64,000 nucleotides of DNA from Lineus longissimus. Lineage: Eukaryota; Nemertea; Pilidiophora; Heteronemertea; Lineidae. The notes below the pieces were generated by a model. The model saw only the letters and a program-made list of their open reading frames with translations. It had not been told where the DNA came from and did not search any database. The position numbers were made by a program, and so were the translations under genes. The stretch is from NCBI RefSeq assembly GCF_910592395.1, contig NC_088308.1:17003501-17067500 (forward strand). Direction: 5' to 3'. Of the stretch, positions 36,901-47,498 are shown in pieces (within the stretch, counting starts at the first letter, position 1; each line of letters starts with the position of its first letter).

Positions 36901-37114
36901 GCCTACGACCACGCCAGGATATGCAACAACTGCGGCAGAGCTCCTCATGACCACACGAAGGCAACCTGCAACGACAACGAAACGCCCAGCAACAACGACC
37001 AAACATGCTGGAAGCGGAAGCGGTAGTTTGTCGAGGTCGTTAAGTTGGATATCATCATGCGCCCTCATCTCGACGGGTTGGATAGTTCTGTTGACCATGA
37101 GCTGGTTTGACTGA
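24234..37114 (+). CDS. mosaic mucin-like surface protein: LamG, three MAM, Thr/Pro mucin, SEA, GPI-type tail
   Basis: Twelve exons with consistent phases: 24234-24914, 28750-28982, 29523-29607, 29834-30093, 31427-31514, 31752-32005, 32510-32600, 32846-35014, 35499-35602, 35948-36015, 36282-36436, 36825-37114. They encode about 1,490 residues. Order: laminin-G/concanavalin-like domain, three MAM modules, a Thr/Pro/Gln mucin stalk of about 720 residues, SEA domain, a second Thr-rich stalk, and a hydrophobic C-terminus with no cytoplasmic tail. Module borders fall at phase-1 introns, the usual pattern for shuffled extracellular domains. The signal peptide is missing from these exons; 12374-12443 is the best candidate. 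Expected role: a heavily O-glycosylated cell-surface or mucus protein. The exact family is not known to me. Confidence 0.85.
24915..28749 (+). other. large intron after the LamG exon
   Basis: A 3.8 kb intron from a GTAGGT donor to a TTTCAG acceptor. It contains the transposon at 25098-25755. I see no exon with a good acceptor, donor and open frame in it. Because the first MAM module lacks its usual N-terminal part, an unrecognised exon remains possible. Confidence 0.5.
25098..25755. mobile_element. 658-bp TIR element with 9-bp target-site duplication
   Basis: Ends are GGCTTACTGGACTTTGCGCA and its complement, flanked by a perfect 9-base direct repeat CTTAAAAAC (25089-25097 and 25756-25764). 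It lies in intron 1 after the LamG exon. It has no coding capacity. A relative with the same end sequence and its own 9-bp duplication is at 57275-58444, and fragments are at 45603 and 57063. A 9-bp duplication suggests a Mutator-like source; hAT elements make 8 bp. Confidence 0.8.
28750..29607 (+). CDS. MAM module 1 (two exons)
   Basis: Exon a (28750-28982) contains the core GPRCLVF motif and the Trp-Ser-Arg-Ser strand, ending in Gln-Tyr-Lys. Exon b (29523-29607) carries the Phe-Glu-Gly, Asp-Ile-Ala-Val-Asp and Gly-Pro-Cys motifs that close a MAM domain. The total of about 105 residues is shorter than the usual 160 because the N-terminal Cys/Trp part is absent. MAM domains mediate adhesion and dimerisation outside the cell. 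Confidence 0.8.
29834..31514 (+). CDS. MAM module 2 (two exons)
   Basis: Exon a (29834-30093) has GPQCLLF, an Ile-Trp-Ser-Ser strand, and ends Asp-Tyr-Lys before GTAAGT. Exon b (31427-31514) has Phe-Gln-Gly, Ser-Asp-Ile-Ala-Ile and Gly-Pro-Cys, ending at GTAGGT in phase 1. Same split site and phases as modules 1 and 3, so the three arose by duplication of an exon pair. The intron holds a short transposon at 30163. Confidence 0.8.
30163..30386. repeat. 224-bp TTTAAAGGG-ended repeat (MITE-like)
   Basis: It begins TTTAAAGGGGGACTAT and ends ATTGTCCCTTTAAA, so its ends are short inverted repeats. Related copies lie at 60016-60234 (full length) and 58051-58201 (partial). All share a conserved stretch around TTGGCGACTTTGTGTAAC. 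It has no coding capacity and sits within the intron of MAM module 2. Confidence 0.75.
31752..32600 (+). CDS. MAM module 3 (two exons)
   Basis: Exon a (31752-32005) has GPKCLMF, an Ile-Trp-Ser-Arg strand, and ends Glu-Tyr-Lys before GTGAGA. Exon b (32510-32600) has Ile-Glu-Gly, Asn-Ile-Ala-Val-Glu and Gly-Pro-Cys, ending at GTAGGT. Same architecture as modules 1 and 2. Confidence 0.8.
32846..35014 (+). CDS. mucin-type Thr/Pro repeat exon
   Basis: One 2,169-nt exon of about 723 codons follows a TTTTTCATTCCAG acceptor and ends at GTAAGT. Nearly every codon is Thr, Pro, Gln, Ser or Lys, in eight-residue units of the type Thr-Thr-Thr-Thr-Gln-Pro-Pro-Thr. These are nested in longer repeats, including a block that recurs 741 bp later (33787 and 34528). 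Such regions are dense O-glycosylation sites and form stiff stalks. The whole repeat keeps frame, which argues for selection on the protein. Confidence 0.9.
35035..35282. repeat. hairpin-rich TIR repeat (CTATTTGGCAAGCC family), short copy
   Basis: It starts CCGGGTCTATTTGGCAAGCC and ends with the near-complement GGCTTGCCAAGTAG plus TCACTTCCTA. Several internal palindromes are variants of CTGTTTGGCAAGCC. A longer copy is at 54335-54872. This copy begins 20 bases after the donor of the mucin exon. Confidence 0.75.
35499..36436 (+). CDS. SEA domain (three exons)
   Basis: Exons 35499-35602, 35948-36015 and 36282-36436 have phases 1-0, 0-2 and 2-1. They give the SEA order: Met-Ser-Phe-Lys-Leu opening strand, a Phe-Thr-Ser-Asp-Leu helix start, then a Lys-Gly-Ser-Ile-Glu-Val strand. 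The Gly-Ser codons are at 36286-36291. In mucins the Gly-Ser bond of this motif undergoes autoproteolysis and leaves the two parts non-covalently joined. Confidence 0.75.
36825..37114 (+). CDS. last exon: Thr-rich stalk and GPI-anchor-like C-terminus
   Basis: The exon follows a TATATAG acceptor and encodes about 60 Thr/Pro/Ala-rich residues. A Gly-Ser-Gly-Ser-Gly-Ser stretch follows, a suitable omega-site region, then a hydrophobic run ending with Phe-Asp and stop. With no basic cytoplasmic tail, a GPI anchor is more likely than a transmembrane helix. Confidence 0.7.
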
Positions 37115-37976
37115 GTACCATGCAGAGACCTCTGTTTGGATTAATTGAGAAAGCAATGACCGCAATAATTTCCCGGAAACATAGTGGATGTTTGGCGACA
37201 TTACTTGGCAATCATAGATAGACCATGGCAATCACGGATGAGCTCAGCATCATTCAAAATCATACTAAAAACGTGCAAGTGGTCAGTTTTCAGGACGCTT
37301 GGCCCCAGCGTTTCTTTTCGATTACCACTACTATCTAATAACCGCTGGCATGATTAGCCGCAGTTCGGGGGTATTGTCGAAAGACGGGGCTGACAACCAC
37401 TCGCTCTGTCTGACGATTAGGCTGAAGTAAAAAGATGCGACTCCGACTACACAGGCGTCATATCCAAACGTCGGACGAGGTCTAAAGTTGATCTTGACAT
37501 ACAGTGTTAGACATTAGCCCGTTGCAAGGGATTTAGCAGAAAACGACTTTACCATGAAGCTGTAGATCATACAGGGCCTATTCTTTGTTAATTCTTGTAA
37601 GATACTTTTCCTTCTTCTAAACGGTTTCTCCAACTTTCTCCTGATGTTTCCGAGAAAAGTCCGACATTGTCCGAGATTTCTGAGGCACCTGGGCTGGCCC
37701 ACTCCATGATTTTTGGTTTACATGTAGTGACCTAACAAGCCGGTCCAGTGTTGTTGCAAGGGATGGTTCGGTCGGATAATGAGAAAACCGTCTTTATTCA
37801 GAGCATGTGTACTGTGTATGTGCTCGGATGGTTTATGTCGGTTGTGGGCGTGAATTCCGCAATTGTAATCTCATCTGTATAGGTTTGCTCGTTACAGATT
37901 GCTTGCTGATTCAGATTTCCTTTAAGTTATGACGATGTTGTATAAATGTATACCATTTTCATGTAATTATTATGAG

Positions 37977-37982
37977 AATAAA
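37977..37982 (+). terminator. polyadenylation signal of the mucin gene
   Basis: AATAAA, 863 bases past the stop codon, in AT-rich DNA. It would give a long 3' UTR. No closer canonical signal was seen. Confidence 0.4.
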
Positions 37983-38086
37983 TGCATAATTCTTATTTGA
38001 AAAACAATAACATCACCTTCAGACATGTCTGATGTTCAAAACATGCAATAGTGTCGCCACATGAAGGCACGGCCAAGGAGAATCTA

Positions 38087-38102
38087 CCCCCCCCCCCCCC
38101 CC
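38087..38102. repeat. poly-C tract
   Basis: A homopolymer of 16 C. Similar G runs occur near 307, 11617, 22880, 9940 and 21265. Confidence 0.9.
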
Positions 38103-40092
38103 TGTCCGAATCGCTTGCATTATATATCTGAGGGGGGTGGTATTTTTGCTGATTTTAGGAAGTTGGTGACACTGCCACTACCATGAGCGAAAGCATAGGA
38201 TCTGAGCTATTGATATGCTTGTATGCTTGATGTGAGCTACACTATTCACCCGCAAAATTGATGCCTTCTGTTTCAATATATGTCATTGCCGAGCAATCTG
38301 CCTAGCCGTATGTCATCCGAAGCATTCTTGCATGAATTCAATGTGTCAATTGGATGTAATCAATTGCGTGGACGCCACTTGTATGGTGAAAAACCACCAG
38401 CTATTGCGGGCCTAGCTAATCAAGTCAATTAGTGCACCTGCTTAATTGGTCCTGGCAAGCCTAATGGAAAATGCATAGGAAATATCAAAAAGTTGGCTTT
38501 TTTGGGCGGGGTGTTAAAATAATCCCAACTCCCGACTTCTGACACAATTCTATATATGTCTAGGTATTTACTGGCAAAATTTGGAGTGATTTGGATGGAA
38601 ATTCGATGGGTCCATCTATAGGTTGAAAATTTTGGTAAATCTGTAATGCTTCACTCGTAGCCCGTAGTGTAAATTCCTGAGAAATTGGGTTTTGGGGGCT
38701 TTTCTAGCTGCGCTAGCTCCGAAACTACACATTTGATACAAACTCCTGACTTCAGACGTGGTTGATATAACTCTTAGGATTATATTCCCAAGATTTCAGC
38801 TTTATTGGAGAAAAATTCATAGTATCCATAGGGGGGGGTTAAAAATTGGAGGATTTTCAATTTTTTTCCCAACAAATATGCGAAAAATATTACTTTCCAC
38901 CTAGAATTAATCAAAATTTCGCAAACTATCATAAAGTACTTCCTTGCGACAATCATTTGTGAAGCTTTCAAAACTTTTGGCTGATTTTTTTTACCCTAAA
39001 TTAGCAAAAACCAAACATTTTATTGTTTGCATGCACCAATGCACAGGAGGCTAATCGCCAGATTAATTCACACCTGTCCAATCTCAAACAATAGGAATGA
39101 TGGAGTCTCCCTCTACTCAAAACAGAGTGTGCTAGGCCTGCCATTGCTGGTAATGCGGGAGTCTAACCTGGTCATCAGCTGACCTCAAGGGATCAACCAG
39201 TTGGTGAATGCAGGCACACCTGCCACTGTTGTGAAAAGGTACGTTCCCCAAATTCGTTTTGTCTACTAGGTTTTCTGAAAAAATGTGCATTCTGATATGT
39301 AAGAGCGTCATTTCTGACCATGAAGCGATGAGCAATCACTAAGCGCCCATGGTAATATTGAGGCCAATATACAGTGTGTTGCCCCTTTGTATACCGCGTC
39401 CAGCCCGATATGCGATTACGGACAGATGCCCACATGGATGTTTCGTAAAGTTGTTCAAAACAGTGTAAACGTCATCAGCCATTACATATTCTTCTTTATA
39501 TCGTATCCCACTGATAATGTCACTATTTCTTTAAACCATATCGCAATAAAGAGATACATGTAAGAAAAATTGCAGTACCAAAATATCGGGTGTAGAGCAG
39601 AATAAATTTGCGTGCTCCCTGCAGAATGGTCAGTTACCAAGCGCGATCGACATTTAGGATGAATTGGAAGAAAATTAAATTGCGAAATTATTATTTTTCT
39701 TTCGAATGGCTTTGGTAATCAATTAACACAGTAGATGGGGGGGGGGTGTCCAGCTCACTCATCTACCAAAAATACTATACTGTGCTCGCGCAGTTACCTC
39801 GTCGTTGGGGAGGTACCAATGCCTTTTCTCTAAAGTTACGACCATTCGCTCATGTGTATTGGGGTGGTCTATAGGCAGACAACTGTACCGATAGGAAGAT
39901 CCCTAATTTCCATAATAACTAGGATTTGAAATCTACATCACATGCAGACATGATGTCCAAGGCTTGTTGCTGACATCGTAGATCAGAGTCTTACAACATT
40001 GCTCAACATTGTCAATGTCCTTTATTTGAAATAAAGCCACTAAGGTATTCGTAATAGAATTACATGAGGGTTATCTCTTAGTAATAGGCCCA
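38103..40092. other. intergenic, no gene recognised
   Basis: About 2 kb between the mucin 3' end and the transposase. It has AT-rich stretches and short purine/pyrimidine tracts near 38821 and 39735. No frame with splice signals or a recognisable domain is present. Confidence 0.5.
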
Positions 40093-41536
40093 TTGGTAGG
40101 GTTTTCGATTGGGGCATTCTTGATTGATGCCGTATATAGTGTCATGATGAACTTCGCTCAACTTTTCGTCGCTGTATTGCTATTATCCCCAACTCTGGCA
40201 ATGGACCCAAACCCTGAAGACGCCCAACAGCAGCCGCTACCAAGGAAACTGCGTTCCTATACGACTCAGGAAAAGGTACGACATGTCCTTGACTGCCAGG
40301 GTTTCATCCAGCAGGGGCGAATTCTAAACGCAGCCGAGTATGCTCGGAGGTACCGTATCCCACCCACAACGCTGAGGGGATGGATAAGCAACATCGACGA
40401 CCTGATGGAAAAGCTTGAGACGGCCCCGCAGGCAAGGCGAGTTCGAGAAAACCACGATGGTTGCTGGCCGGAAGTTGAGAGGGTGGTCCATGACGCCTTT
40501 CTTCAGTCACGGCGAAACGCACTTCCGGTGACCAGAGAAGACTTCCAAGATGCTGTCATCCTCGCATTCGATAGATGGAGGGACAACCTACCACTGGATG
40601 AACGCGCACGAATCCAAAGAGACTGTCCTCAACGTTCAAACTTTGGTGCGAGCGATGGTTGGGTCACGCGTTTCATGAAAAGATGGAACATAGTGTTTCG
40701 TCGGCGTGCAACAGATTCTGCCTTTACTTCCAGCGGATGCAGCAGCACGGGTTGCTGAGTTTCAGCAAGAAATAAGGAATACTGTCCGAGATCAGCATGT
40801 GCAGCGTTTGCTCAACATGAACGAGACATTCATGCAGCTGTATTATCCGCCAAGTTACACAGCTGAACCAAAAGGAACTAAAAATGTGGACATTCGCACG
40901 AGCCTTGGCAACCACGAGCTCGGTTGTACGATCGCATTGACAATAGGTACTGGGGGAGTGAAGCTGCCGGCTCAGATCATCTTTCGGGAGCAAGGATACA
41001 TTCGTCAAATTAGAGACCTCGGTAACATCCCTGATAATATAAGGGTTACGTCATCTAGGACAGGTTGGCAAAACGGGGACAGTCTCCAATTTTATTTGGA
41101 TGAAATTGCACTGCCTGTTGCTCGGGATACGGAACCAGGAGACATGTTACTTATTCTTGACAGGTTTCGTCCACATATGACAGAGGAGTTCACGGTTCCT
41201 CTCATTGAAGCCGGGATGTTATTGGACTTCATTCCAGCTGGATGTACGTCACTGGTACAACCACTGGACTTGACAGTGATTAGAGGATTCAAATGCATCC
41301 TAAGGGCTAAGTGGAGTAACTGGAAATGGAGAAACACAACACCAGATGGACAGTGCCCAAAAATCACTTTAGCGGATGTGGTTACTATAGTCAGCGAAGC
41401 ATGGGCAGATGTTTTAGCCGAAGCTCCAGACCGTGCATTTCGAGCAGCCGGACTTATTGGGGAGGTACAAGCAGGTGAAGAGCTTCTACTTGGAGCTGAT
41501 GAACTGAGTAGTGACGAAGAGAATAATGATGTTTAG
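40093..41536 (+). pseudogene. CENP-B/pogo (Tigger-like) transposase, frameshifted
   Basis: Two overlapping frames (to 40758, and 40706-41536) form one transposase interrupted by a frameshift around 40705-40745. The first likely ATG is at 40201; upstream codons start at TTG and encode an atypical hydrophobic stretch. The first part has an N-terminal helix-turn-helix and a CENP-B-type DNA-binding half ending Gly-Trp-Val-Thr-Arg-Phe. The second is a DDE_1 catalytic domain. The second and third Asp are visible in Leu-Ile-Leu-Asp-Arg-Phe and Gln-Pro-Leu-Asp, but the first Asp position reads Asn (Met-Asn-Glu-Thr). Frameshift and lost acid suggest a dead element. I did not locate its terminal repeats. 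Confidence 0.8.
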
Positions 41537-41599
41537 TTCCAGGATGAACCTGAGTTAGATTAACCTGAGTTAAATTCACCCGCCTGATATCTCAATGTA

Positions 41600-41605
41600 A
41601 ATAAA
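41600..41605 (+). terminator. AATAAA after the transposase
   Basis: Canonical signal 64 bases past the stop codon at 41536. Confidence 0.4.
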
Positions 41606-42919
41606 CGGATATTATTGAAACGAATTTCACTAATTACGTTCTTTAGTTATACATCGGTTGTCCATTTGATAATCATAATTCTGACTCGGTGTTTACGTCT
41701 TCTAGCACACTCCCGAAAACACTACCGCTAATGTAAACATCTTTTTACAGTACTTGCTTGTAAAAAAAACTGCGTTAGCGGGGACGTGTCATCTGGACTG
41801 TCTCTTAAACTCTCTTATTAATCGAGCGACAATACCTTCAGTAAATTGTATTTGGGTATTATGAAAACAGTCTCAAACACTGCCCGAAATGAGCAAATCT
41901 CCATTTCCCAATGGTTCATACTCCAACGAAATGAGATAGGCTTACGACCCTTGCCTGTGCAAATTATCAAGGCCCTGGAACGTTCAATTCCACAAAAGCA
42001 ATGGACAGAGACATTCCCCTAAATAGATCATCTTTGTGTTAAGCCATGCCCTCATCAGTTTAGCCCCTATTAGTGGTGACTTCGGTTTACACCTTCAATG
42101 TTATTTGTGAACGCCTTCGACGACGAGGTAACTGCGCGAGCACAGTATGTGTACATGTATACCCATGTATGCATGATGCCGATTTAATGGAGCCTAAAGC
42201 TGGGAGCTCACGGAGGTATACATGTAGATGTCCGCGACACCATCGCCGTGTTTTTATTACCGGGTAGGCTTGCACGTGTCTCACCCCAAAAGTAGCCTCA
42301 TATTGTGCTCCACAATTGCACTCGCGCAAATAGAGCTTCGTTGGATAATTTAACTTTTGATTTTTTGCTAGATTAGAACGGTGATTGATTATTAAACCCT
42401 TAGAAAAACGAACAATCCAAATAACTCATAATACTGTAATAATAGTGATAATAATCATCTCATAATATTTGACTGGCGTTCAACAACAGGGTTATGTAAG
42501 CGTATTCTTCGCGTCGCCTTCACAGAATTTTATCTGAACTTGGTAAATGCGCAAGAATAATTTTAATACAGGAAACTGCCTCACCAGATAACAAGTTAGT
42601 TGGCATTTCGTGTACATTTCATTATGCTCTAATTGTATGATTGTACATGTACGTATTGATATCGAACAGTGTTCCTCTGATAGCATTGTACACATCCTGT
42701 ACCCGGGATCATGTTGTTTATGTTTGTACAAGATGTAGGGCAATAAGATGACACAGGAAGTGTTCTTCAGACTTAGATTTCATCAAAATCGTTGAAAATT
42801 AAATGCCTGGGTTAAATTAAATGGGTTAGTCAATGTTATTTATATGCAAGTGACAGTCTTATTATAGCTTGGGATTTTGAATCATTTCCAATAATAATCA
42901 TCTTTCGTTTGTCCCGTAG
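41606..42919. other. intergenic / 5' region of the P450 gene
   Basis: About 1.3 kb with no recognisable frame. It should contain, or lead to, the missing first coding exon and promoter of the P450, but I could not identify either. Confidence 0.4.
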
Positions 42920-45885
42920 AGAATACTTCTGATATTAGGTTTGTGTATCGTCAGCCTGATAGACTCGAAGATGTCAAAGAAGCAATTGCCTCCAGGACCA
43001 CGTGGAGTGCCCATTTTCGGTTACCTACCATATATACGTAAGTCCTGCGACGATTGTCCATGAAATCGTTAATATATTGAAAATCGGAGTTTATTGAAAA
43101 CTAATACCAGGATGCATAGATCACTTTGAGATAGGAATGATGTGAAGGAACGGAGCCGATTGCAAACTTTCTTCTGAATCTTTTATCTCTATATATATCC
43201 GTGTAATTCATTTTCATTTCAGAAAAGGAGGGCAGTTTTGCCCGCATCGCCAAGAAATATGGGTCAGCTTTAAAGTCGAATTTTATCTTCATTGATGCGT
43301 ATTTTGCGAAGGTAGTGATTGTTAACTCATACGATGACATCAAAGAAGTGTTTGAAAAAAGGGAAGAACTTGCTGCTTATCGTACGCGAGACAACATGTT
43401 CACCAAATTTCACCCAGGACATCAGGGTAGGTAACTTTATATATATGTTGTTGTTTTTAGCGACGTAATGTTCAATTCGATTTGCAGTTAATATATTGGG
43501 GTTTTCATTTTTTTTAAATGTCATTAACTTTAAAAATCAGTCATTGGTCTTTGATATACTGTTCAAAAAGTACACTATTATATCGCATGTTCATGCACAA
43601 GTTTCCAAAATTCGAGATCTGAGCTTTTTTTAATATCAAAATAGTGAATGTTTGTAGCGCCGCGTCTATCGCCGACGTCCGCTGAAAGAGTATAATATGA
43701 AGAAAGTGAAGTAGTATTGTAAAGATGCTGTGTTGTGACTGTGAGTGAGCCACAGCCTACTTTTCCGGTGTCTGTTCTTTTCAGGCTTGATCTTCGCTAA
43801 TGATGACATGTGGAAGAAGCACAGGGAGTTCTCTATGAGCGTGCTGAGAGAGTCGGGGATTTGCAGGGAGGCGGTCGAGCGAAGCATCGTGGAGGAACTG
43901 GGGCATCTTCTCAGCGCTATGGAAGCGACCGAGGAAGGCCCAACTTATCCCAAACAGATGATCAATGAAGCTCATCACAACATTATGTGCTCTTTGATAT
44001 TTGGAAAGCGCTATGCCAGTAATGACGAAGACTTCGTGAATCTCTTGAAGGTACAGTATGGGGCGCATGTTTTTTGTCCGGAGATAATGATCATAGAACT
44101 TTCGGCCGTTAAGTATCAAAGTATTTTCATTTAGAGTCCATATAATCTCATTTCAATCAGACAACGTGTGCATATTTGTAGGTTTAGCTTGTGCACAATA
44201 TTTCGTCTCGGGCTGTGCTGCCCTCCAGGTTTACGGACTTAACGAGGAAAACGGAGTTACAAACACGACTCGGCCATTTTAATCATCTCCAACTGTGTTT
44301 ACAAACGAGATCTAGATGGCGCCACTTTACGGCGCGTAATACAACGAGATATCATACAGCTTGTACTTTATGAAGACGAGGTGAATTTCATCAACCCAGG
44401 ATTAGCGTCGAGAGTGTGTACACACATGTTGATTTGGTTCATTTAGCATGTCGATCAGACCCGATACAATTGTTAGTCACAGATAATAATGATGATGTAT
44501 ACAAATGACTTATTTTCCAGTATATGGGTACAATAGTTGCAGGCTACGGGAAATCCTTATTCATGAAGCCTTGGATGTGGTATCTCCCTGAATTCCTAGA
44601 TATACTTGGTCTCAAAGCACAGCAGCGCAACGTGGACGGGCTTTTCAAGTTCTTTGAGAACAAGATAGAAGAGTGTAAAGCTGAGTTTGACCCGAGTGAC
44701 ATCAAGAGCTTCATAGATGCCTATCTACTACAAAGGCAAAAAGGCACGGAAGATTTTACTGGTGGGTATATTTCCGGCGCCCCTCCCTGTGCGAGTTCCA
44801 ACTGAGCTTTGGAGAACATGTTGTTTCTACGTGAAGACTATACATGTATGTATAATACCAAGAATTTATATAATTCTTGATAACACCAAAGACAATTCAC
44901 TTTACAGATTTTCACCTCAGCTGTGACCTCTTGGATCTGTTCTTCGGAGGAGGAGAGACAACATTGGCCACGCTATCGTGGGCATTGAACTACATGGCCA
45001 AGTTCCCTGAAATCCAGACACGTGTCCAAAGTGAGCTTGATGGTCAGATTGGAAGAGACCGCCTCCCCACCTTGAAGGAAAGAGCCGAGCTTCCCTACAC
45101 TAACGCAGTGTTTATGGAAATACAGCGAAAGGCCTCGGTTACCCCGCATGGTGCGTTCCACTGCAATGACGCGGAAGATATCGAGGTTGGTGACTATCTA
45201 ATTCCGAAGGGAACCTATGTCGCCCCGAACCTGTACGCGGTGCATCATGACCCCGGCACATGGCTAGACCCGGAGAACTTCAACCCGAATAACTTCCTAG
45301 ATGAAGCCACTGGAGAGTTGAAGAATGTTGACCGACTGATACCTTTCGGATATGGTACGTATGTTCTTCCTGCCCCTTTTCATGAATCAGTCGCCATATA
45401 CCTTAATACTGCACTGTAGTTGTACGACAATTCTTAAATTAGAGCTTTCTGTTCGGACCTTATTTCATTGTTTTCTTAAATTCAGTTAGGAGTTGATCCT
45501 TCAGCCACAACATTATTAAGTCTTTAAACAGTATCTGGCATTTTAGAATTTAATATTGGAGAAAACCGCTATCTACAATGTACACGTAAATTGGTTTTTC
45601 GTTTTGCGTTGCGTTGCTTTCTTTGCGCAAAGTCCAGTGAGCCAAACCATAATACATGAACATATATTAATTGACACACATTTTTACGCTTTATGTCTTC
45701 CAGGCCGGCGTACCTGCACTGGACAATCAGTCGCCACTGCCGAGCTATTCCTCCTCTTCACCGGTTGCCTTCAGCGATTCACTGTTGAGAGTACAGACCC
45801 AGCAGAGTTGGATGGACCACCTGTCGGAGCTATAGAACACCCTTCACCTTACCATGTCCGCTTTTTGAAGAGAGACAAGAAATAG
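42920..45885 (+). CDS. cytochrome P450, CYP2-like
   Basis: Six exons: 42920-43037, 43223-43426, 43785-44050, 44521-44761, 44908-45354, 45704-45885. Phases agree throughout and give 485 residues plus stop, close to the usual 490-500. In order: a hydrophobic anchor, the PPGPRG hinge, a C-helix with Trp-Lys-Lys-His-Arg, an I-helix Gly-Gly-Gly-Glu-Thr-Thr, an ExxR motif at 45118-45129, and the heme loop FGYGRRTCTG with the Cys ligand at 45715-45717. All core residues are present. Expected role: an ER-bound, heme-thiolate monooxygenase acting on small lipophilic compounds; the substrate is unknown. A short 5' exon with the start codon is missing. An ATG at 42971 in the first exon would skip the membrane anchor. 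Confidence 0.9.
45603..45643. repeat. fragment of the TTTGCGCAAAGTCCAGT element
   Basis: About 40 bases in the last P450 intron match one end of the 25098-25755 transposon family, including the GCGTTGCG run. No partner end was seen nearby, so this is a remnant. Confidence 0.6.
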
Positions 45886-46187
45886 GATATCATTTTGTAC
45901 CGAATACATTGACTTTTCCGTATCCTGGCAGTGACACGTCAACTTCACTCCTATACATGTATGTACTGCATACATGTAGTTGTAGAAAAGTCTTGGTAGT
46001 TAAGTTAAATAAGGTTTTTAAAAAGCAATTTGTTTCAGCTGCAATTTCTCTATACATACTTGGTACTACATTGTATGCAGTACATGAACGTGTGCAGTGT
46101 ATTTGCATAGTATTATGCCATGTTGCAATCTAACTTTAGTTTCATACGTCTACGACACGACTACAGTGAACAGAAAGCAGAAAATAG

Positions 46188-46193
46188 AATAAA
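46188..46193 (+). terminator. polyadenylation signal of the P450 gene
   Basis: AATAAA, 303 bases after the stop codon. Confidence 0.45.
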
Positions 46194-46692
46194 GGATTCC
46201 AATATTATTGATTCGCATGTAGATATCAGACCTTTAATCAACAAAATCAAAAGGAAAATATATCAACACACATTTTTGGCAATTACTCTAAACGGTCGGA
46301 CTCTCAGTCGAATTCCTCTACCTGTGCACATGCACATGTAGGCCTATCATATTTACAGTTGCATATTATATACCTGTTTAATTTTCATAAAATTTTTACA
46401 TACCTCAATCTCGCTCAGGCTCCTGGCGTAAAATGCATTTAATTCATCTGCATTTTACATGCAGCAAAGTTTGAAAAAAGGTTTTTCGGGGGTGACCAAT
46501 TTCTTAAGTATTGCCAGCTTGAGGCATATACCATAATTCGTCAAAATACAATAGGGCCGCACACTTTTTCAAGGGGGACATTTTCGACTGCTACATCGAC
46601 AGTGCTCGGGAAGAGCATCTGCGTTTTTCACGTACCAAATATACAATGTACTTCTGAAACATAGGAGGACGCCCAAATAAAACTGTTCTGAA
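46194..46692. other. 3' flank between convergent genes
   Basis: About 500 bases separate the 3' ends of the P450 (plus) and bHLH (minus) genes. AT-rich, no coding signal. Confidence 0.5.
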
Positions 46693-47442
46693 TTAACGGC
46701 TCTTCTCTCCGGGCTCTTCCACTTCCCTAATCTTCTGTTTCTTGTCCTGCCCTGGTGTGTCGTCTGCCTTTCTCTTGTTATACCTCCTCCGGCGTCCCCT
46801 CCGCCCATCATGGGACGTACACGACACAAGCTTAATCTCCTCGCCGTTGCTACGTAAAATATTCGCCAGCGCTGATATGTAATGAATGGCCAATTTCAGT
46901 GTGGCAATTTTTGACAGTTTCTGGTGTTCACTGAGGTTCGACTTCGGCACTACCTTCCGGAGTTCTTCAAATGCCTCATTTAACATATGCATCCTATTTC
47001 GTTCACGTTCCGTAGCACCATTTCGTGAGTATTTTGGCGACATCTCCTTTTGTCGATTTTCCTGGCCTCGACTGCTCGGCTCCATAAATGAAGAAGACAG
47101 TGGTTGCGACACAGCGAAAGTTCCATTGGAAGTTAAAGAATGTCCATTTATGTAGCTCCTTTCTGCTTCATCGTATTGCCCTACATTTAGGTGGCCATTT
47201 TGGGAAGCAAATGCACGATTGTCACCATTTGGTGACATTGAGGCGTTACTGCTCTCACAATCGTCTGAATAGTTGTATACGTACGAGTTCGTGGATGTGA
47301 CCGGACTCTCACTGTTCGGAAGGCCACTGAATCTGTCCATATGACTGTCTGAATAGTTGTACGTTTGAAATTCGTTGAAGCTGTCAAGCTGACGTCCGGT
47401 GAGCCCGTATGTGCCCGGCATATCGGGAAAAGTCGTGTGCAT
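46693..47442 (-). CDS. class II bHLH transcription factor, intronless
   Basis: 249 residues in one exon. The start is the ATG at 47442; the frame opens three codons earlier only at GTG and is stopped just upstream. The N-terminal half is Ser/Asn/Tyr-rich and disordered. The bHLH spans about residues 140-196: basic region with Glu-Arg-Glu-Arg-Asn-Arg-Met, helix 1 Leu-Asn-Glu-Ala-Phe, a short loop, and helix 2 beginning Lys-Leu-Ser-Lys-Ile-Ala-Thr-Leu. The Glu at the E-box-contacting position is present. A very basic tail (Arg-Arg-Arg, Lys-Lys-Gln-Lys) probably gives nuclear import. Lys-Leu-Ser-Lys-Ile-Ala-Thr-Leu is shared with OLIG/Beta3-like factors and the helices resemble the atonal superfamily in general; I do not assign an orthologue. 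Expected role: developmental regulator acting with an E-protein partner. Confidence 0.9.
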   Translation of the reverse strand: MHTTFPDMPGTYGLTGRQLDSFNEFQTYNYSDSHMDRFSGLPNSESPVTSTNSYVYNYSDDCESSNASMSPNGDNRAFASQNGHLNVGQYDEAERSYINGHSLTSNGTFAVSQPLSSSFMEPSSRGQENRQKEMSPKYSRNGATERERNRMHMLNEAFEELRKVVPKSNLSEHQKLSKIATLKLAIHYISALANILRSNGEEIKLVSCTSHDGRRGRRRRYNKRKADDTPGQDKKQKIREVEEPGEKSR

Positions 47443-47492
47443 CCTTGGCACGAAAAGGGGTATTTAGAATTACTCCACTGAAATGTAAAGAC

Positions 47493-47498
47493 CACGTG
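47493..47498. promoter_or_regulatory. CACGTG E-box upstream of the bHLH gene
   Basis: A palindromic CACGTG lies 51 bases upstream of the start codon. E-boxes are bound by bHLH dimers, so self- or cross-regulation is possible but unproven. Confidence 0.35.
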
